Shown here: positions 23,101 through 34,473 of the stretch, one piece after another
How the letters are laid out: the number at the start of each line of letters is the position of its first letter
How positions within the stretch are numbered: position 1 is the stretch's first letter
Assembly: GCA_014706385.1 (NCBI GenBank)
Contig: JACGZH010000007.1
Span: 131,501 to 195,500 of the forward strand
Source of the DNA: Phaffia rhodozyma
Lineage: Eukaryota; Basidiomycota; Tremellomycetes; Cystofilobasidiales; Mrakiaceae
Direction of reading: 5' to 3'
Length of the DNA stretch: 64,000 nucleotides
Position numbers and translations under genes: made by a program
The notes under the pieces: generated by a model
What the model saw: only the letters and a program-made list of their open reading frames with translations
What the model was told of the DNA's origin: nothing
The model's database searches: none

Positions 23101-24997
23101 ATCAAATGAACTCTCACTCTGGTAGCCCTCTGCCTCCGTCTCTACCCCGGTTTCTGCCTCGGTCTTGACAGTATCAGTTCCATAGTTCTCTGTCTGAGGC
23201 GATCGCAAGTCATCTTCGACCCTGGCTAACCCCATGTCTCGCTCTCTGCTTGGAATAGATGTTCTGAGTGATTCATCCATCTGAGAGACTTGTTGAATTC
23301 GAGGTGTGGTGTCTGTATCATCACTTGAAGGCTTATCTTCCGGAAGTAGCGCCGACGCTCCTCCGGTCTCGTGCTCTGTTGTCGATCCCTTCAATCGGAC
23401 TAGTGGTATTTGCGGAGATGACGAAGCAGACCGATAATAATCTGATTCGGGTGAGACAGGACTCGACTCATCTTCCGCCAGGAATCCAGAAGGAGCGGTC
23501 GGCATCTTAGTTGACCAAGAGTTGATCAACGGGGCTGGTGGGTGATCCCTGTATGCTCCTTTTCGTCGGTTCCGCGAGGAGTCCCGAGTTGCTCGCTTAT
23601 TTTCTGACTCTCGGACTTCCACGTCGGGCTCAGACCCAAGGCTTTGCAACTCAAGCTTCTTTGTCAAAATCTCATTCGTTTGGTCGTCACGATCGCCAGC
23701 ATCGACGGCATTATCCGAATCACTGTCCATGGCAAGCTCGTTGATGATATCGGTTGCCCATTCTTCATTTCCTTGATCTTCAGTTTTCAACGGTTCCTCT
23801 TGAGGACTTGTACGTAAGACATCGGGGATAGGAAGAGGTCGGCTAGCGAGCGCACTAGGATTCAAATTTGAGACTTGTTGGGATAACGAATGGCTCTGGG
23901 CTTGAGATAACTGCTGTTCTTGCGATGATGAGGCCTGCCGACTTTTGAATCCCAGCGGACTAGCGTCCCCTGTTTGACGAGCCGTTTGACTCGAGCTGGA
24001 GGGCGAGCGAGACGGGCCTTGACGAGTACTTGACCTGTCTCGGATCGATAAACTCGTCCTTTGAGGTGGTTCATTTGCTGGACTTGCATTGAGTTGATCG
24101 TCTGCTACCGGACTTGCTTGTCTTGACTGCCTAAAGAATTTCGTGATTGTTCCTTTTCTAGAGGATGTTGATGACGAGCGCAAGGATGTGGTCGGTGAGT
24201 CATATTTCTTTGGGTCGTTCGGAGGAATAAATCCGAACTCTGATGTATTGAGAGATGAGGAAGTCGCTGGTATATTGGCGGAGATGCTAGCGAGGGACTC
24301 GCTCGCGCTCAAACTGCCGGCAGAAGGTTCTTCACGTCCCATGCGTGGTTCACCTCTGGAGGAAGATCTAGTCGGCATCATGGCTGATGAAGACATTGGC
24401 CTCGATGATAGAAACCTCGATCCGTCTTCACCTCCGGAGTTTCCTCCGAAACCGGATTTGGCAGGGGAAGATAACTCTGGAGAGTACAAGGACGAACTCG
24501 AGATTGACCGAGTTGTGTAGACAGGAGAATTGAGTCCACCTGCCCCAGTTGAGGAATAGTAGTACGACAGGCTGAGAGATGTATCCTGTCGTTCCAGTGG
24601 GGGCGGTCGAGGAGAGTAGGAAGGTGGTTGAAAGTCTTGATCACGCGAGATAAAAGAACAAGATAGGCGGGATGTATGTTAGGTCAGTCAAGGTGACAAT
24701 TGATGTTTATATGCATCCAGAACCAATTCATGCGACAAGAGAGATAGAAGATCTCTTGAATCAAAATTTCATTCACGGACTTTCTGTAGATCCTGGACTG
24801 ATCAAGATGGGGGAAGAAACTCTATGCCCATTAACGCTCGACAGATAACTCTGTCTACCCTGGAAAGATCTTGGCGAGTTTGAACCTGAACGTGAACCGG
24901 AACGCGATGAAGATTTGCTCCGAGAACTGGTATTGATCGGCAGAAGGTTCAGTTCTGAACGAGCCTGTGGAGAGAATGACAAGTTAACGGAATCCAT
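20142..24997 (-). CDS. Very large Ser-rich protein of unknown function with UBA/CUE-like C-terminus
   Basis: I do not recognise this protein. The start is ATG at 24997 (MDSVNLSFSPQARSELNLL). Exon 1 ends at 24781 (donor GTCCGT) and joins in phase to 24635. Two very long exons (to about 22443, and from about 22346 to about 21273) are Ser/Thr/Pro-rich with acidic patches and likely disordered. One compact segment, INELSRADTGLGEWIKIV followed by GGHRG, spans an intron and looks conserved. The last part (exon ending 20264, joined to 20182) reads NFDKNLREMVGILKEEDQNV, AGYLRRANGSIPNAIG, SFLEDQ. That resembles the helical pattern of UBA/CUE ubiquitin-binding domains. Total is about 1,430 residues. 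A scaffold role is possible but not shown. Confidence 0.75.
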
Positions 24998-25787
24998 TCG
25001 AACTTGGGACGGACGAGCGGTCGTTGCTCGAGAAGATATGAAAGATGGATGGAAAAGAGGAACCTGGATAAAGAGAAGGAGAGAAAGAGGATGGTAAAAG
25101 TAGAAACAAGTAGGATCAGCAACTAACAAAAAGAGACCAAGAAACCAAGTTTCTTGCCATCACAGACATCACACAGTCCTTCTAAGCTACTGCTGAAGAA
25201 CTCTAGGTGTATGTTCTTTTCTTTTATCTAGAGATCCATTACTCGGTCCAACCATAAACACTCGTTATAGTAGACGAGTAGGATGGACTTACCAGCGAGG
25301 CTTGAGCGAGAGGTGATATCCGTGAGTGAGGCAAACTAGCGAACAGAGAATGCCAAAGAGACAGATGGACTATCGAACTGAAAGAGATTGTGTAGGAGTC
25401 CAATAAAGAAAGCTTGATGTGTTCAAAATAAAAAGAAAGAGAATTGCCGAAGAAGGTAGATGAACAAAGAAACGTATGAGATGAAGGAAATTCAGAAGTT
25501 CTTGTCTGTTTTTGTTCTCATTTGTTTGACTTGCTTCGCTTAACCACATCACTCGAGACGTTCCCTCTCGCTCAACGACACCAAACAAAGTATTACATTG
25601 CAACAAAAGACAGATGGATGAAGAAGAAACATACAAAACAAAAGGGAAGTAACACAACAACAAAATGGAACACGAAACACAACAGTGAAGATGGGAGGAT
25701 TGATCGCTTCAATACCACACGTTCAAGCAAACCTCAGCAGAACCAGAGAATATCTTGAACGAATCTACAGTATAGATTCTGATGGCT
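24998..25787. other. Region upstream of the large Ser-rich gene
   Basis: Promoter and leader of the minus-strand gene starting at 24997, and 3' flank of the NDUFS4 gene. It contains purine-rich sequence. No exon is convincing. Confidence 0.45.
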
Positions 25788-26996
25788 TTACTTTGTCCTG
25801 GCGAGTCGAAGCTTTCCCCTACATCATGAGAAAACATTCGAAGATAAATACTTTGACTTGTCTGTGAATCGATAGGCATACAAAAGATAGAGACGACAAC
25901 GTACGGAGAGTGGACGTAGTTCTCAGCGTACGCCTTGGGCTTGAATGGCTGCACGTTGGGTTTCGAAACGACATAGTCCCATCCTGCGACCAAGTGAATC
26001 AGATCTTCCTTGCGTTAGCATACGATTTAGGCTAGAAACACAACAGAAAGACACACCCTGTTTTTCGGCAAAAAGAACAGCCTCTTCTTCTGTTTTGAAT
26101 TTGAGAGTCATTCCCTGCATGTAATCAGCTCTGTATCGTTCATCCGATAAAGATATTCAGCTTTGGTCTATCTCCCTTCAGAATAGACAACGAGTGTATT
26201 GATTGAACTTACGAACTAGCCCAACCCATGAGAGGGTTGATCCATCGACCAGAGCCCTGTAACGTATCGAAATCGATTCGCCAATGGTTGAACCCAGCTC
26301 GACCTGACTGCATTGTCGTCTTTGTCGGCTTATAGATTCGAACGGATCGGTGTGTCATCTCCGCTGTGGGTCCATGGGATACATGAGGTCAGTTTAGATC
26401 ATGGGGAAAAGTAGAGATGGGCTGATTGATTGGAAATCGTAGGACATACCGGGAGCCCCGGAAATCCGATCTCTGTCGATTCCAGATTCAGGAGTCAGCA
26501 TTCAGAATTCAATTGGAAGACCAGTAAAACATTCAAGGCCAGAAGCGGAGAGAACGATTTACGCGGTGATCATGGCCTTTTCCTCAGGTTCAGTGTGAAC
26601 CAACCCTTCCTCTGAAAGAGATACGTTGCAAGAAGATCAGAAAGAAAGTTGTCAATCGATTCGTTCAGTGCGTCCGCGGTCAACATGATTACCGAAGATG
26701 TTGTTTTCCAAAGGAAGATAGCACGAAGATTCAAATGATGGAGAACTATCGACTTCCTCTTTCTCCATCATCATTCTCATACGAGGCTTTGAAAATGAAG
26801 ATGAAAACAGGATAAGAATGAACGCACTGAAATCAGCCTCCTTCTTAAGAAGCTCCTCCGCACTCTGTTGGTCGATCTTGTCTGAACCGGTAATCTTGTC
26901 GAACACCCTGGGTGAAGAGGAGATCAGCCTAAGCAGAGACGCAGGCTCGGAGCGAATCACTTGAGCTGGTCGAACTAGAGAGCGAAGAGAGAACAT
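25788..26996 (-). CDS. NADH:ubiquinone oxidoreductase subunit NDUFS4 (complex I 18-kDa type)
   Basis: Accessory subunit of mitochondrial complex I. The first exon (ATG at 26996) encodes a basic presequence, MFSLRSLVRPAQVIRSEPAS, followed by KITGSDKIDQQSAEELL. Further exons read EGLVHTEPEEKAMITA, DRISGAP, then MTHRSVRIYKPTKTTMQSG with RAGFNHWRIDFDTL and GSGRWINPLMGWASS. Next come MTLKFKTEEEAVLFAEKQG and WDYVVSKPNV. The last exon, spliced from YVHSP, gives GKLRLARTK and stops at 25788-25790. Order and spacing match the NDUFS4 family almost throughout, including the W-x-I/L-D-F and G-R-W signatures. At least six exons. Expression implies a full respiratory complex I. Confidence 0.92.
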
Positions 26997-27659
26997 ATGG
27001 ATGCCGTATTGTTCAGATAGTTGAGTAAGGACTGGATGATAAGTTCAGGTAGGATCCAAGACGGTACGACGAGATGGACGAACGATGGAGGTGCTATTAG
27101 CGTTGGTTACGATGGCGGTTACGATGACCATCTAATTGGTTACAGCTGGGCCTGGTCACTTTCTCAAGTCTTTCTGCCGTCTATCTCAGTGTACTATAAG
27201 AAGAAGAACGAGAACTTTGAGAAAAGATGGAGATGGATCAAAAACATCATGTCGAGATCTTGATCAGCATGCGATGACATGCTTGTTCGCACAAAATGGA
27301 AGGAAGCGCAGACGGATCGAGTGTAGTACACTTATTTCCATACAGACCACGGCAAGAGCGAATGATCGAAACACAGCACAAAGGTTACCTGAAGCCTTCA
27401 TCTCTTCCAGACTCTCTGCTCGCCGTCCATAGTTTACTGTTTCTCTGCCTCCTGCTGTCCTTTTTCTTTATTTCTATACCACAAAACCAGGCATGTTACC
27501 TATCTGGACAAGCAAGGTGTCAAATCACGTCAAGAATGTGAGTAGCCGCTCGGTCAGCAGGAGAACGCACGGAAGATCGAGTCGACGTTTTCTCAATTTT
27601 TGACGTCTTTGGAAAATCAGAGATCCAACCCTCCTTCGCCATTGCTCTCTTCAATAAGG
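26997..27659. other. Divergent promoter region, NDUFS4 / glycosyltransferase
   Basis: Head-to-head spacing of 663 bp. It contains a GGTTACGATGGCGGTTACGATGA direct duplication (about 27102-27128). No coding exon is supported. Confidence 0.45.
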
Positions 27660-29329
27660 ATGTTAAACTTGAGGATCCTATGGCTGTTGCTACTGGGAGC
27701 ATTCGTTCCAAAGCTTATATACTTCTTGTTCAGCTGGTCTCAATGTATGCTCATATCTGTCCCTTCTCTCTCTTGCCTCTCGTTCGAGACTAACAACCAA
27801 ACCATTGATGTCCGCGATCTTCTAACTTGTAGCTCCGTCTCCTCCTCCATTTCTTGTGAAACCATCCAAATTTCTTCCTCCACCGCCTCTTCCACCATCT
27901 CCATCATATTACCCACCGGCCAAGAATGATAGATCGGACGCGATCCCGAATGTTGTCCATTACGTGTACGGCTATAAATCGCAGGGCGTAGAAGAAGAAG
28001 AGGGCGAGCTGCTGCCGTATTACAGCTACCTGGCCATCAGAAGCGCGATCGTCAATCTACAGCCTGATGAGATTCATTTGTGTGTATACTCATTGATATT
28101 GCGTGTTTGGAAGCGGTCTCTGTCTATCCGTGTGTCTACCTGGAACTGAATCAGGCTTGCGGTCCTTCAGTCATTACAAGTACAAGCCGAGAGGACCATT
28201 TTGGGACCTTTTGGAACCTCATTTGACACTCTTGGAGACACCGGCACCCGACGAGATATATGGCAGGAAGCTCGAGCATTTTGCGCACAAGAGTGATGTG
28301 CGTAACGTTTCAGAATACCTCTGACTTGCTGTCTCCTTCAGCAAGAAAATCAACAGCTTACATGTAACTTATCTCCCCCCGCTCGAATAAACCCCTGTGG
28401 TCTGTCAGGTGATCCGACTGCAAGCCTTGCAACATACGGGAGGAATCTACCTCGATATTGATGTATTTGGTATGTCCTCGAGTTCTTGAATCCTAACAGC
28501 TTTTCTCTCTCACTAATCTTGTGCATATACTTTACCGGATCGATTCAGTGACACGATCCTTTGCGCCTCTTCTACCGTTCCATATGGTCATGGCAATGGA
28601 AGCCTCGCCCAACTCGGACCGACCACCACTCGATCCGGAAGGTTTATGCAATGCTGTGATCTTGAGTCGGAAAGGTGAACGATTCTTAGAGAGGTGGTTG
28701 GAGAGTTACAAGGATTTCGATGGTGGTGATTGGGCCGGCTTGAGTGTACGGAAGCCTTGGGTTGGTCGTTGTCTCTTTTTAATTGCGCACTAGCAACCTT
28801 GGCAAGGAAGCTGACGACATGGACTTCCAATCAACAGGCTTTAGCGAGGAGGTATCCAAACGAACTGACCGTTCTGAACGAGCGCGCATTCTTTTGGCCT
28901 CTATGGGAGGGGTCAGGCACCGAATCCCGGATTCGATACGTAAGCCCATCGTTGATTGTGTTATGCTGTCAATGCTCTGTCTTGCAATATCAACAACTGA
29001 AGTTTCTCCTGAATGATGCAGGTTCATGAAGAATCTCTCCATTCCTTCGAACAAAGTGGACAATTTACATATCACGCTTGGGAATCGCTCGCGATGAACT
29101 ACTTGGGTGCGCTCACCCCGGAATCCGTTCGAGCGAGTCAGAGTAGTTTTGGTAAATTGGTCCAGGCTTTTGTGACCGTAAGTCCAATGCCTTCTTTCTA
29201 TTTCCTCTTTTGATCTTGGGTCAAAAGACAGGAGGAAAGAAGTTGATTATCGAAGACATTGCGCACCAACAGGACAATGACGATGTAGCATACGAAAAGT
29301 GGAGGCAGCTAAAAGGAATAGGAAATTAG
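27660..29329 (+). CDS. Type II membrane glycosyltransferase, GT32 / DXD sugar-binding type
   Basis: Golgi-type glycosyltransferase. The first exon encodes a short cytosolic tail and signal anchor, MLNLRILWLLLLGAFVPKL followed by IYFLFSWS. A Pro-rich stem comes next (KFLPPPPLPPSPSYYPP). The catalytic part begins IPNVVHYVYGYKS, the usual first strand of Och1/GT32 proteins. It continues with HFAHKSDVIRLQAL and GGIYLDIDVF, which holds the DXD metal/nucleotide-sugar motif. Later parts include FHMVMAMEAS, LCNAVILSRKGERFLERWLE and FTYHAWESLAMNYL. The last exon reads GGKKLIIEDIAHQQD and stops at 29327-29329. Start choice: the ATG is immediately before the hydrophobic anchor. Donor and acceptor sugars are unknown. 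In this fungal group such enzymes serve N-glycan, sphingolipid or capsule-type glycan synthesis. Confidence 0.83.
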
Positions 29330-30095
29330 GCTATCTGATGGACAATAGTTGTGTAATGAAAGCTAGCGGTGTTGTCGATAATATGATCAGGCCACTCGAT
29401 TTATGTGAAAAGCATAGATTGCAAGCAGAAAGAGTAATGTTGGACAAATTGTATCTTGATGTTGTGATAGCTCAAGACACACCGACAGCGGCCAATCAGT
29501 CGTCGAGAAACCCTTCCGATCCTTGCTCTGGTTCCCCACGAGTCATCAAACAAAATACCATGTCTGCCTCTATACGCTGTTCCTTTGAGGTCCTGCTTCG
29601 ACACACACACTCGGACCTCATGGTTTGTGCAGAAATGTTCAGCGATGCGCGATGTAGACTAGAGGTAGACTAGAGAATGAAATCACAGTGTTCTGTGGTG
29701 TAACCAGAGCAGTCACTCTGGTCGAAATAGTGAGTTCAAAAAGTAGAGTAAAGCCTTGTACCGTGGCGTAGGCTAGCTAACGAGTCACTATGAGACATTA
29801 ATCAGCACTATAGACTATACATATCGTACCAACAAGGAGACGATGGTGATGGTGAACGACCTCTTGCGATGCGCAAGGTAGACGAGTATGAACATGACGA
29901 CGAACTCAGTTCGTGTGACCATCACGTAATCTCTTTTTTTTTCTCTCCTCAGGTTTATCTCTACCGTCACCTTCTATTCCTCGGACGCCTTCTCTCCTTT
30001 TCACCCATTTCGTTTCCTTATCCTTAGGAGACAATCCTACAGAAACCGGATAGAGAACGAAACAAACAGCAAAGAGAAGGAAAAAAATTAATCAA
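29330..30095. other. Intergenic region before the deubiquitinase
   Basis: Glycosyltransferase 3' flank followed by a T/C-rich block (about 29932-30020), probably the leader of the next gene. Nothing else is recognised. Confidence 0.45.
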
Positions 30096-33000
30096 TGTCA
30101 TCCTTCTATCCTATAGCCGGTCCATCGTCCGCCGGAGAGAACCATCATGCTTACCCTCCACCACAGCAAGGGCAATCGCCTTACAGCTACAATCCCATAT
30201 ACCAATCGGGCAGTAAGTGATGTCTTTCTTCTTCTTGAAAGCGGCTGGAACCGAGGTAGATGAACATCAGACTGTTAAAAGAGGCGAAAGTAAATTGTCC
30301 CGTGAGAAGAGTTGAGAAGGACGGTCATCAGTTTGATGGGCTGAGTGTGGAGAATAATCTTCTTTTTTTTCTTCTATTCTTCCGCTCCTTCGTCGCTTTC
30401 CTAGTGGCCTCTGTCGTGTTCTCTCGCTAGTCAAGTACGGAGAGCTTGGATTCTATACTGATCACCATTTCCGGTTCATCTCTCCAATCTGCTGGTCTTC
30501 TTTCTATGTCTCTGTATATTTTTTCTCTCGTTTCCGTTAGACATTGGCTTTCAGCCTACGTTCCCATCTATCGCTCCTTCATACGGTTTGCCTCAGCATC
30601 AACATCAACACCAGCATCAGCACCATAATCACAACCATAGCCATAATCTGCATCCCCAACAGCAACCTCAACAGCAACAACAGCAACCTCAACCTGGACC
30701 ATCCACTCCGTTCTATCCATCCCACCATATCGGCCATCATGCCTCTCCCCAGCTGAACCATGCCCATCCGAATCTCAATCTTCATCAACACTCATCACCT
30801 CAACCTCATCACTCTCATAACCAACCTCCTCCGCATCAGTTTTCGATGAACCATCAATACTCCTCCTTCCAACCTCAACAATCTTATTACCTTTCTCATC
30901 CTTCTCTCAATCAGCAGCAGCAGCAACAACAAACACTCCCTCCCTCCCTTCCCTCCCATTTGTCTATCAGCAAATCATCGCCTATAACAATACGGGCGCC
31001 CCCTGTAGTTTCTACTCTTTCTCAACCTACCTCCTCAAGTCCAGTACCGACCGTCTCAAAATCTCCGTCAGTACCGAATCAACAGCCGTCGATCATTCAA
31101 ACTGCTCAACCTGTTGCCCGAGCGACAACGACCCGACTTCCTCCACCGCCGCATCCTTGGCTGTTTGCCGACAGAAGGCCGAGTGAAGCCGCTGACGCAC
31201 CGTTCTTGACCATCAGTATCCAGGTCAAGAAGCAAATGCCAGACAAGTTTGGAAAGGGCGTCGGAAAGTGGCAAGGACGTATGGTAGACGTCAAAGAAGA
31301 TGTAATGCCGAGAAGACGGAGGGTGAGAGAGACGAACGGGTCCATCATTGGAAGTAGTGCTAAGATCGATCAATCGGTGGTTATCGTGCCATCAGCCTCT
31401 GATTCAGAACCGACAACGTCTTCAATCCTAGAATTCTCAGGTACATTAGCAGAGGCGGCTGTGACGGGCGTGACAACGTCTGGGGAAGCTGCGAATGCGG
31501 ACGCTTCTGAAATTCGGGTATCGAAGCCTGCTTCAGAGATAGACGCCGGCTCGTCAAAACCATCATCGCCCACAAAACCGACCAAGGCTTCGTCTCCTGC
31601 AAGGATGAAGGTGAAACCTAGAACAAGTATTTTGGCAGAATCAGTAACCCCGGCCACCCAGTCTGCCCCTCTATCGACTTCGACTTCCACCAAGCCGTCT
31701 CCCACGACATCCACTGCTCATCTTCCGGCTTTGAGTAAATTCCAGACCCCTACATCTTCGACAAGAGCTTCCTCTCCTGCTTATGAAAATGGCAATGGCA
31801 AGACTTCGACGTCTACACCGGCGAGCTCTACCCCGGCTTCTCCTTCAATCTTCTTTTCAACGACGACGACAATGACGACAAATGAGCCCAGTACATCCTC
31901 GGCTGAGCTGCCCTCGGAAACTAAATTGGCCCCTGCCTCGACTCCGGTTCCGGCTTCAGCCCCAGCAGCTCCCAAACCACCACCCGTTTCTTGGGCAGCT
32001 CTTCTTCGACCAACTTCGTCAGCCAGTCCAAACTCGTCCTCGGCATCTTCCGTCGTTTCTGTCTCAGGCGGTTCGAACGGACATGCCATCGGTCGATCCG
32101 CTCAATTGGCCGGCAGCTCTACTGAGAGTATCAAGCCAGGAGGCCGAGCTGCTGGAGGAAAATCAAGCTTAGCTCAATTGCTAGCGAGAGGGGCAAAGAA
32201 AGGAGAGGTTCACCATAAGGCGAGGAGAGTCCGAGCCAGAGGTTTGATCAATCGCGGAAACTTGTGTTTCGTTAACTCGGTACGTCGTCTATCTATTTCG
32301 TCCTGTGCTCGTTTTTTTTTAGAAAGGATTGTCAATAGGCTTTCACAACTGACTATGGGTTTTCATCGACGGATCAACGGACGGTAGATTTTGCAAGTTC
32401 TCATCTTTACCCATGAGTTCTATAATCTATTTTCGCTCCTAGGTCAGATTTTGCCGGCAGACCTTGCCGGCGACTACCCACTAGTCGAATCTATGTACGT
32501 CTTTCACTTCACCCGAGTTCTACAGCTCCTGGATCAGACACTTATCGCGATTTGGAGAAAAACCATTGTCAAATACATATAGGATTAACTTCCTTCGAGA
32601 ATTCCCTCCGGCTACCGAGGCTTACGTTGCCGAAGGCCAATTCCCCGGGCTTGGACCGGACGACAAGTCAGATCGTGGTTTCGGGGCGTTCGTTCCTGAG
32701 GGTGTTTATGAGGCGATGGGCCGAGTGGAGCGGTTCGGGTTCATGAGGGTTCGTACTTCTCCTGTTATTTCAGATTGTTCGTTGTGCATTTGATACTGAT
32801 GTGAATGTGCTTAAATTCACACCTCGCTCTATAGCAAGGACACCAAGAGGATGCAGAAGAGTTCCTTGGGTTCTTCCTTAACACGCTTCACGAAGAAGTT
32901 CTCGGGTTACTCTCTCGGCAACCGAAAGACGTTCAGGAGGAGGTTGCACAGAAGGCTCTCAACGGTACAGAAGGAGATGAGGAACTCCGAGTTGCTGGAT

Positions 33001-33871
33001 CGGGCGGAGGTGGTGGAGGTGGTGGAGGCGAAGATAGCGGATGGGTTGAAGTAGGCAAGAAAGGAAAGGGAAGCTTATTGAAAACTGTTAGTATATATGC
33101 TCATCGTCCTTTCTCTTCTCTTCCTTGCCCTGCTCACCACATTGACTACAACACATATGCTCTCAGACGGAGTCTGCACCCACGTCGATCACCACGCTCT
33201 TCACCGGTCTTCTCCGGTCATCCCTCTCACTCTCTACCCCATCCCCTTCGCACAAGCCTTCTATCACGCTCGAGCCGTTCTCGCCTTTACCTCTTGACAT
33301 CGCTTCGCCGTCAGTTTTCAACATAACTACAGCACTTGAGCACTTGGTCGAGCCCGAGACTGTGCATGGGGTTGTGATGGGACCAGCCGGTGGAAAAGGC
33401 AGAGAGGCAGTGAAGCGGTGTTGGCTCGAGGTTGGACCAAAAGTTTTGGTCGTCGCCTTCAAAAGATTTGGTTGGGTCGGAGACGATGGAGCGGCAGGTG
33501 GATTTGGAGCAGGGGCGAGAAAGATGGGTAAGGTTGTCAGCTACGGAGGAGAGCTCATCATACCTGAGGATTGCATGTCCCCGAGTAAACGTACGAGCAC
33601 GCCGATAAAGTACAAGTTGTTTGGTGTCGTCTATCATCACGGACCGACTGTCTCCTCCGGCCATTATACCACTGCTGTGCTCTCTCAGTCATTATCCGGC
33701 CCGAATAGTCCGCCGACAAACCAGTGGCTGCACATCGATGACGAGTCAGTCGTGCCCGTCACCGAGGCTGAGGTGTGTATTTCTGATTCGGCTGCTAGAG
33801 AGGGTAGAGCAGGGGAGATCGGTGGCAGAGAGCGATGCGCGTACTTATTATTCTACGAGAGGATTCAATGA
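30096..33871 (+). CDS. Ubiquitin carboxyl-terminal hydrolase, Ubp3/USP10 type
   Basis: Cysteine deubiquitinase. Exon 1 (ATG 30096) encodes MSSFYPIAGPSSAGENHHAY. A long exon from about 30540 has His/Gln runs and Ser/Pro-rich disorder, then RARGLINRGNLCFVNS. Across the next intron it continues ILQVLIF, giving the USP Cys box with the nucleophile Cys. Later exons hold FGAFVPEGVYEAM, then QGHQEDAEEFLGFFLNTLHE (the QDA box). A Gly run and FKRFGWVGDD follow. The His box is PTVSSGHYTTAVL, and WLHIDDESVVPVTEAEV supplies the later Asp. The C-terminus is AYLLFYERIQ. All catalytic elements are present in the family order. Ubp3 works with Bre5 on Sec23, ribophagy and stress granules. That is family knowledge, and no partner is in the window. 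Confidence 0.9.
30593..30700. repeat. CAT/CAG/CAA triplet-rich run in the deubiquitinase
   Basis: Imperfect CAT, CAG and CAA triplets encode a His/Gln-rich stretch of about 35 residues. Slippage of such runs keeps frame. Confidence 0.8.
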
Positions 33872-34473
33872 GGTTAGGAATCTTCCTCTCTTCCACGTTT
33901 CTATTTCTTCTCTTTGTTTGTTCTTTACCCGAGATTCTTACTGGCCTTCCAATCGTCTGTAGGCGTTCCCTTATTATTTTCTTTATTCTTCTCGTTTTGT
34001 CATTTTTCCTTCTATCCAACTTCTTTCTGCAGCTATTTGTGGTAGCTGTCCTGTCATTGATGCCTTACACCTACGTCTCGATGTATCGTCCATACCGTCG
34101 CATCTTGTTGAGACTTACGAATACAAAAGATTCATCAGGATCACCTTTTTTATCTTTCCGATCTCGGTATCCGACTCCTATAATATCCGGCCTAAAAAAG
34201 CTCCTTTCTCTTTACCTGTTTCTTATTTCGACCTTCTGTTCATTATTTTGTTCTCTCCTCAGGCATGTTATCGTTCCTTCTCTTATCTTTTCCAACCCCT
34301 TTCTCCAGTCTTGGTCGTTTAGTGTATCCCTTGAAATGTAGTGTGCTAGACTTGGAGTTGTTGCTGGTTTCTATCCATGATGACCTTTCGGAGATGTCCG
34401 TTACGAAATCATCTCTTCTCTGCCTCTGTACATTTCATCCAATTTGATCAAATCTGGAGTCCATTCAATCACG
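33872..34473. other. Intergenic region before the M64 peptidase
   Basis: Strongly T/C-rich on the plus strand from about 33900 to 34300, as in leaders or 3' flanks of this genome. No gene is supported. Confidence 0.45.

Noticed and set aside
31370..31714. 114-residue open frame on the minus strand
   Set aside because: It lies wholly opposite the long Ser/Pro/Thr-rich exon of the deubiquitinase and shows no family features.
34000..34341. Hydrophobic open frame of 168 residues (33835-34341, +)
   Set aside because: T/C-rich non-coding sequence translates to Phe/Leu/Ser in this frame; it overlaps the deubiquitinase 3' end and has no start context or domain.
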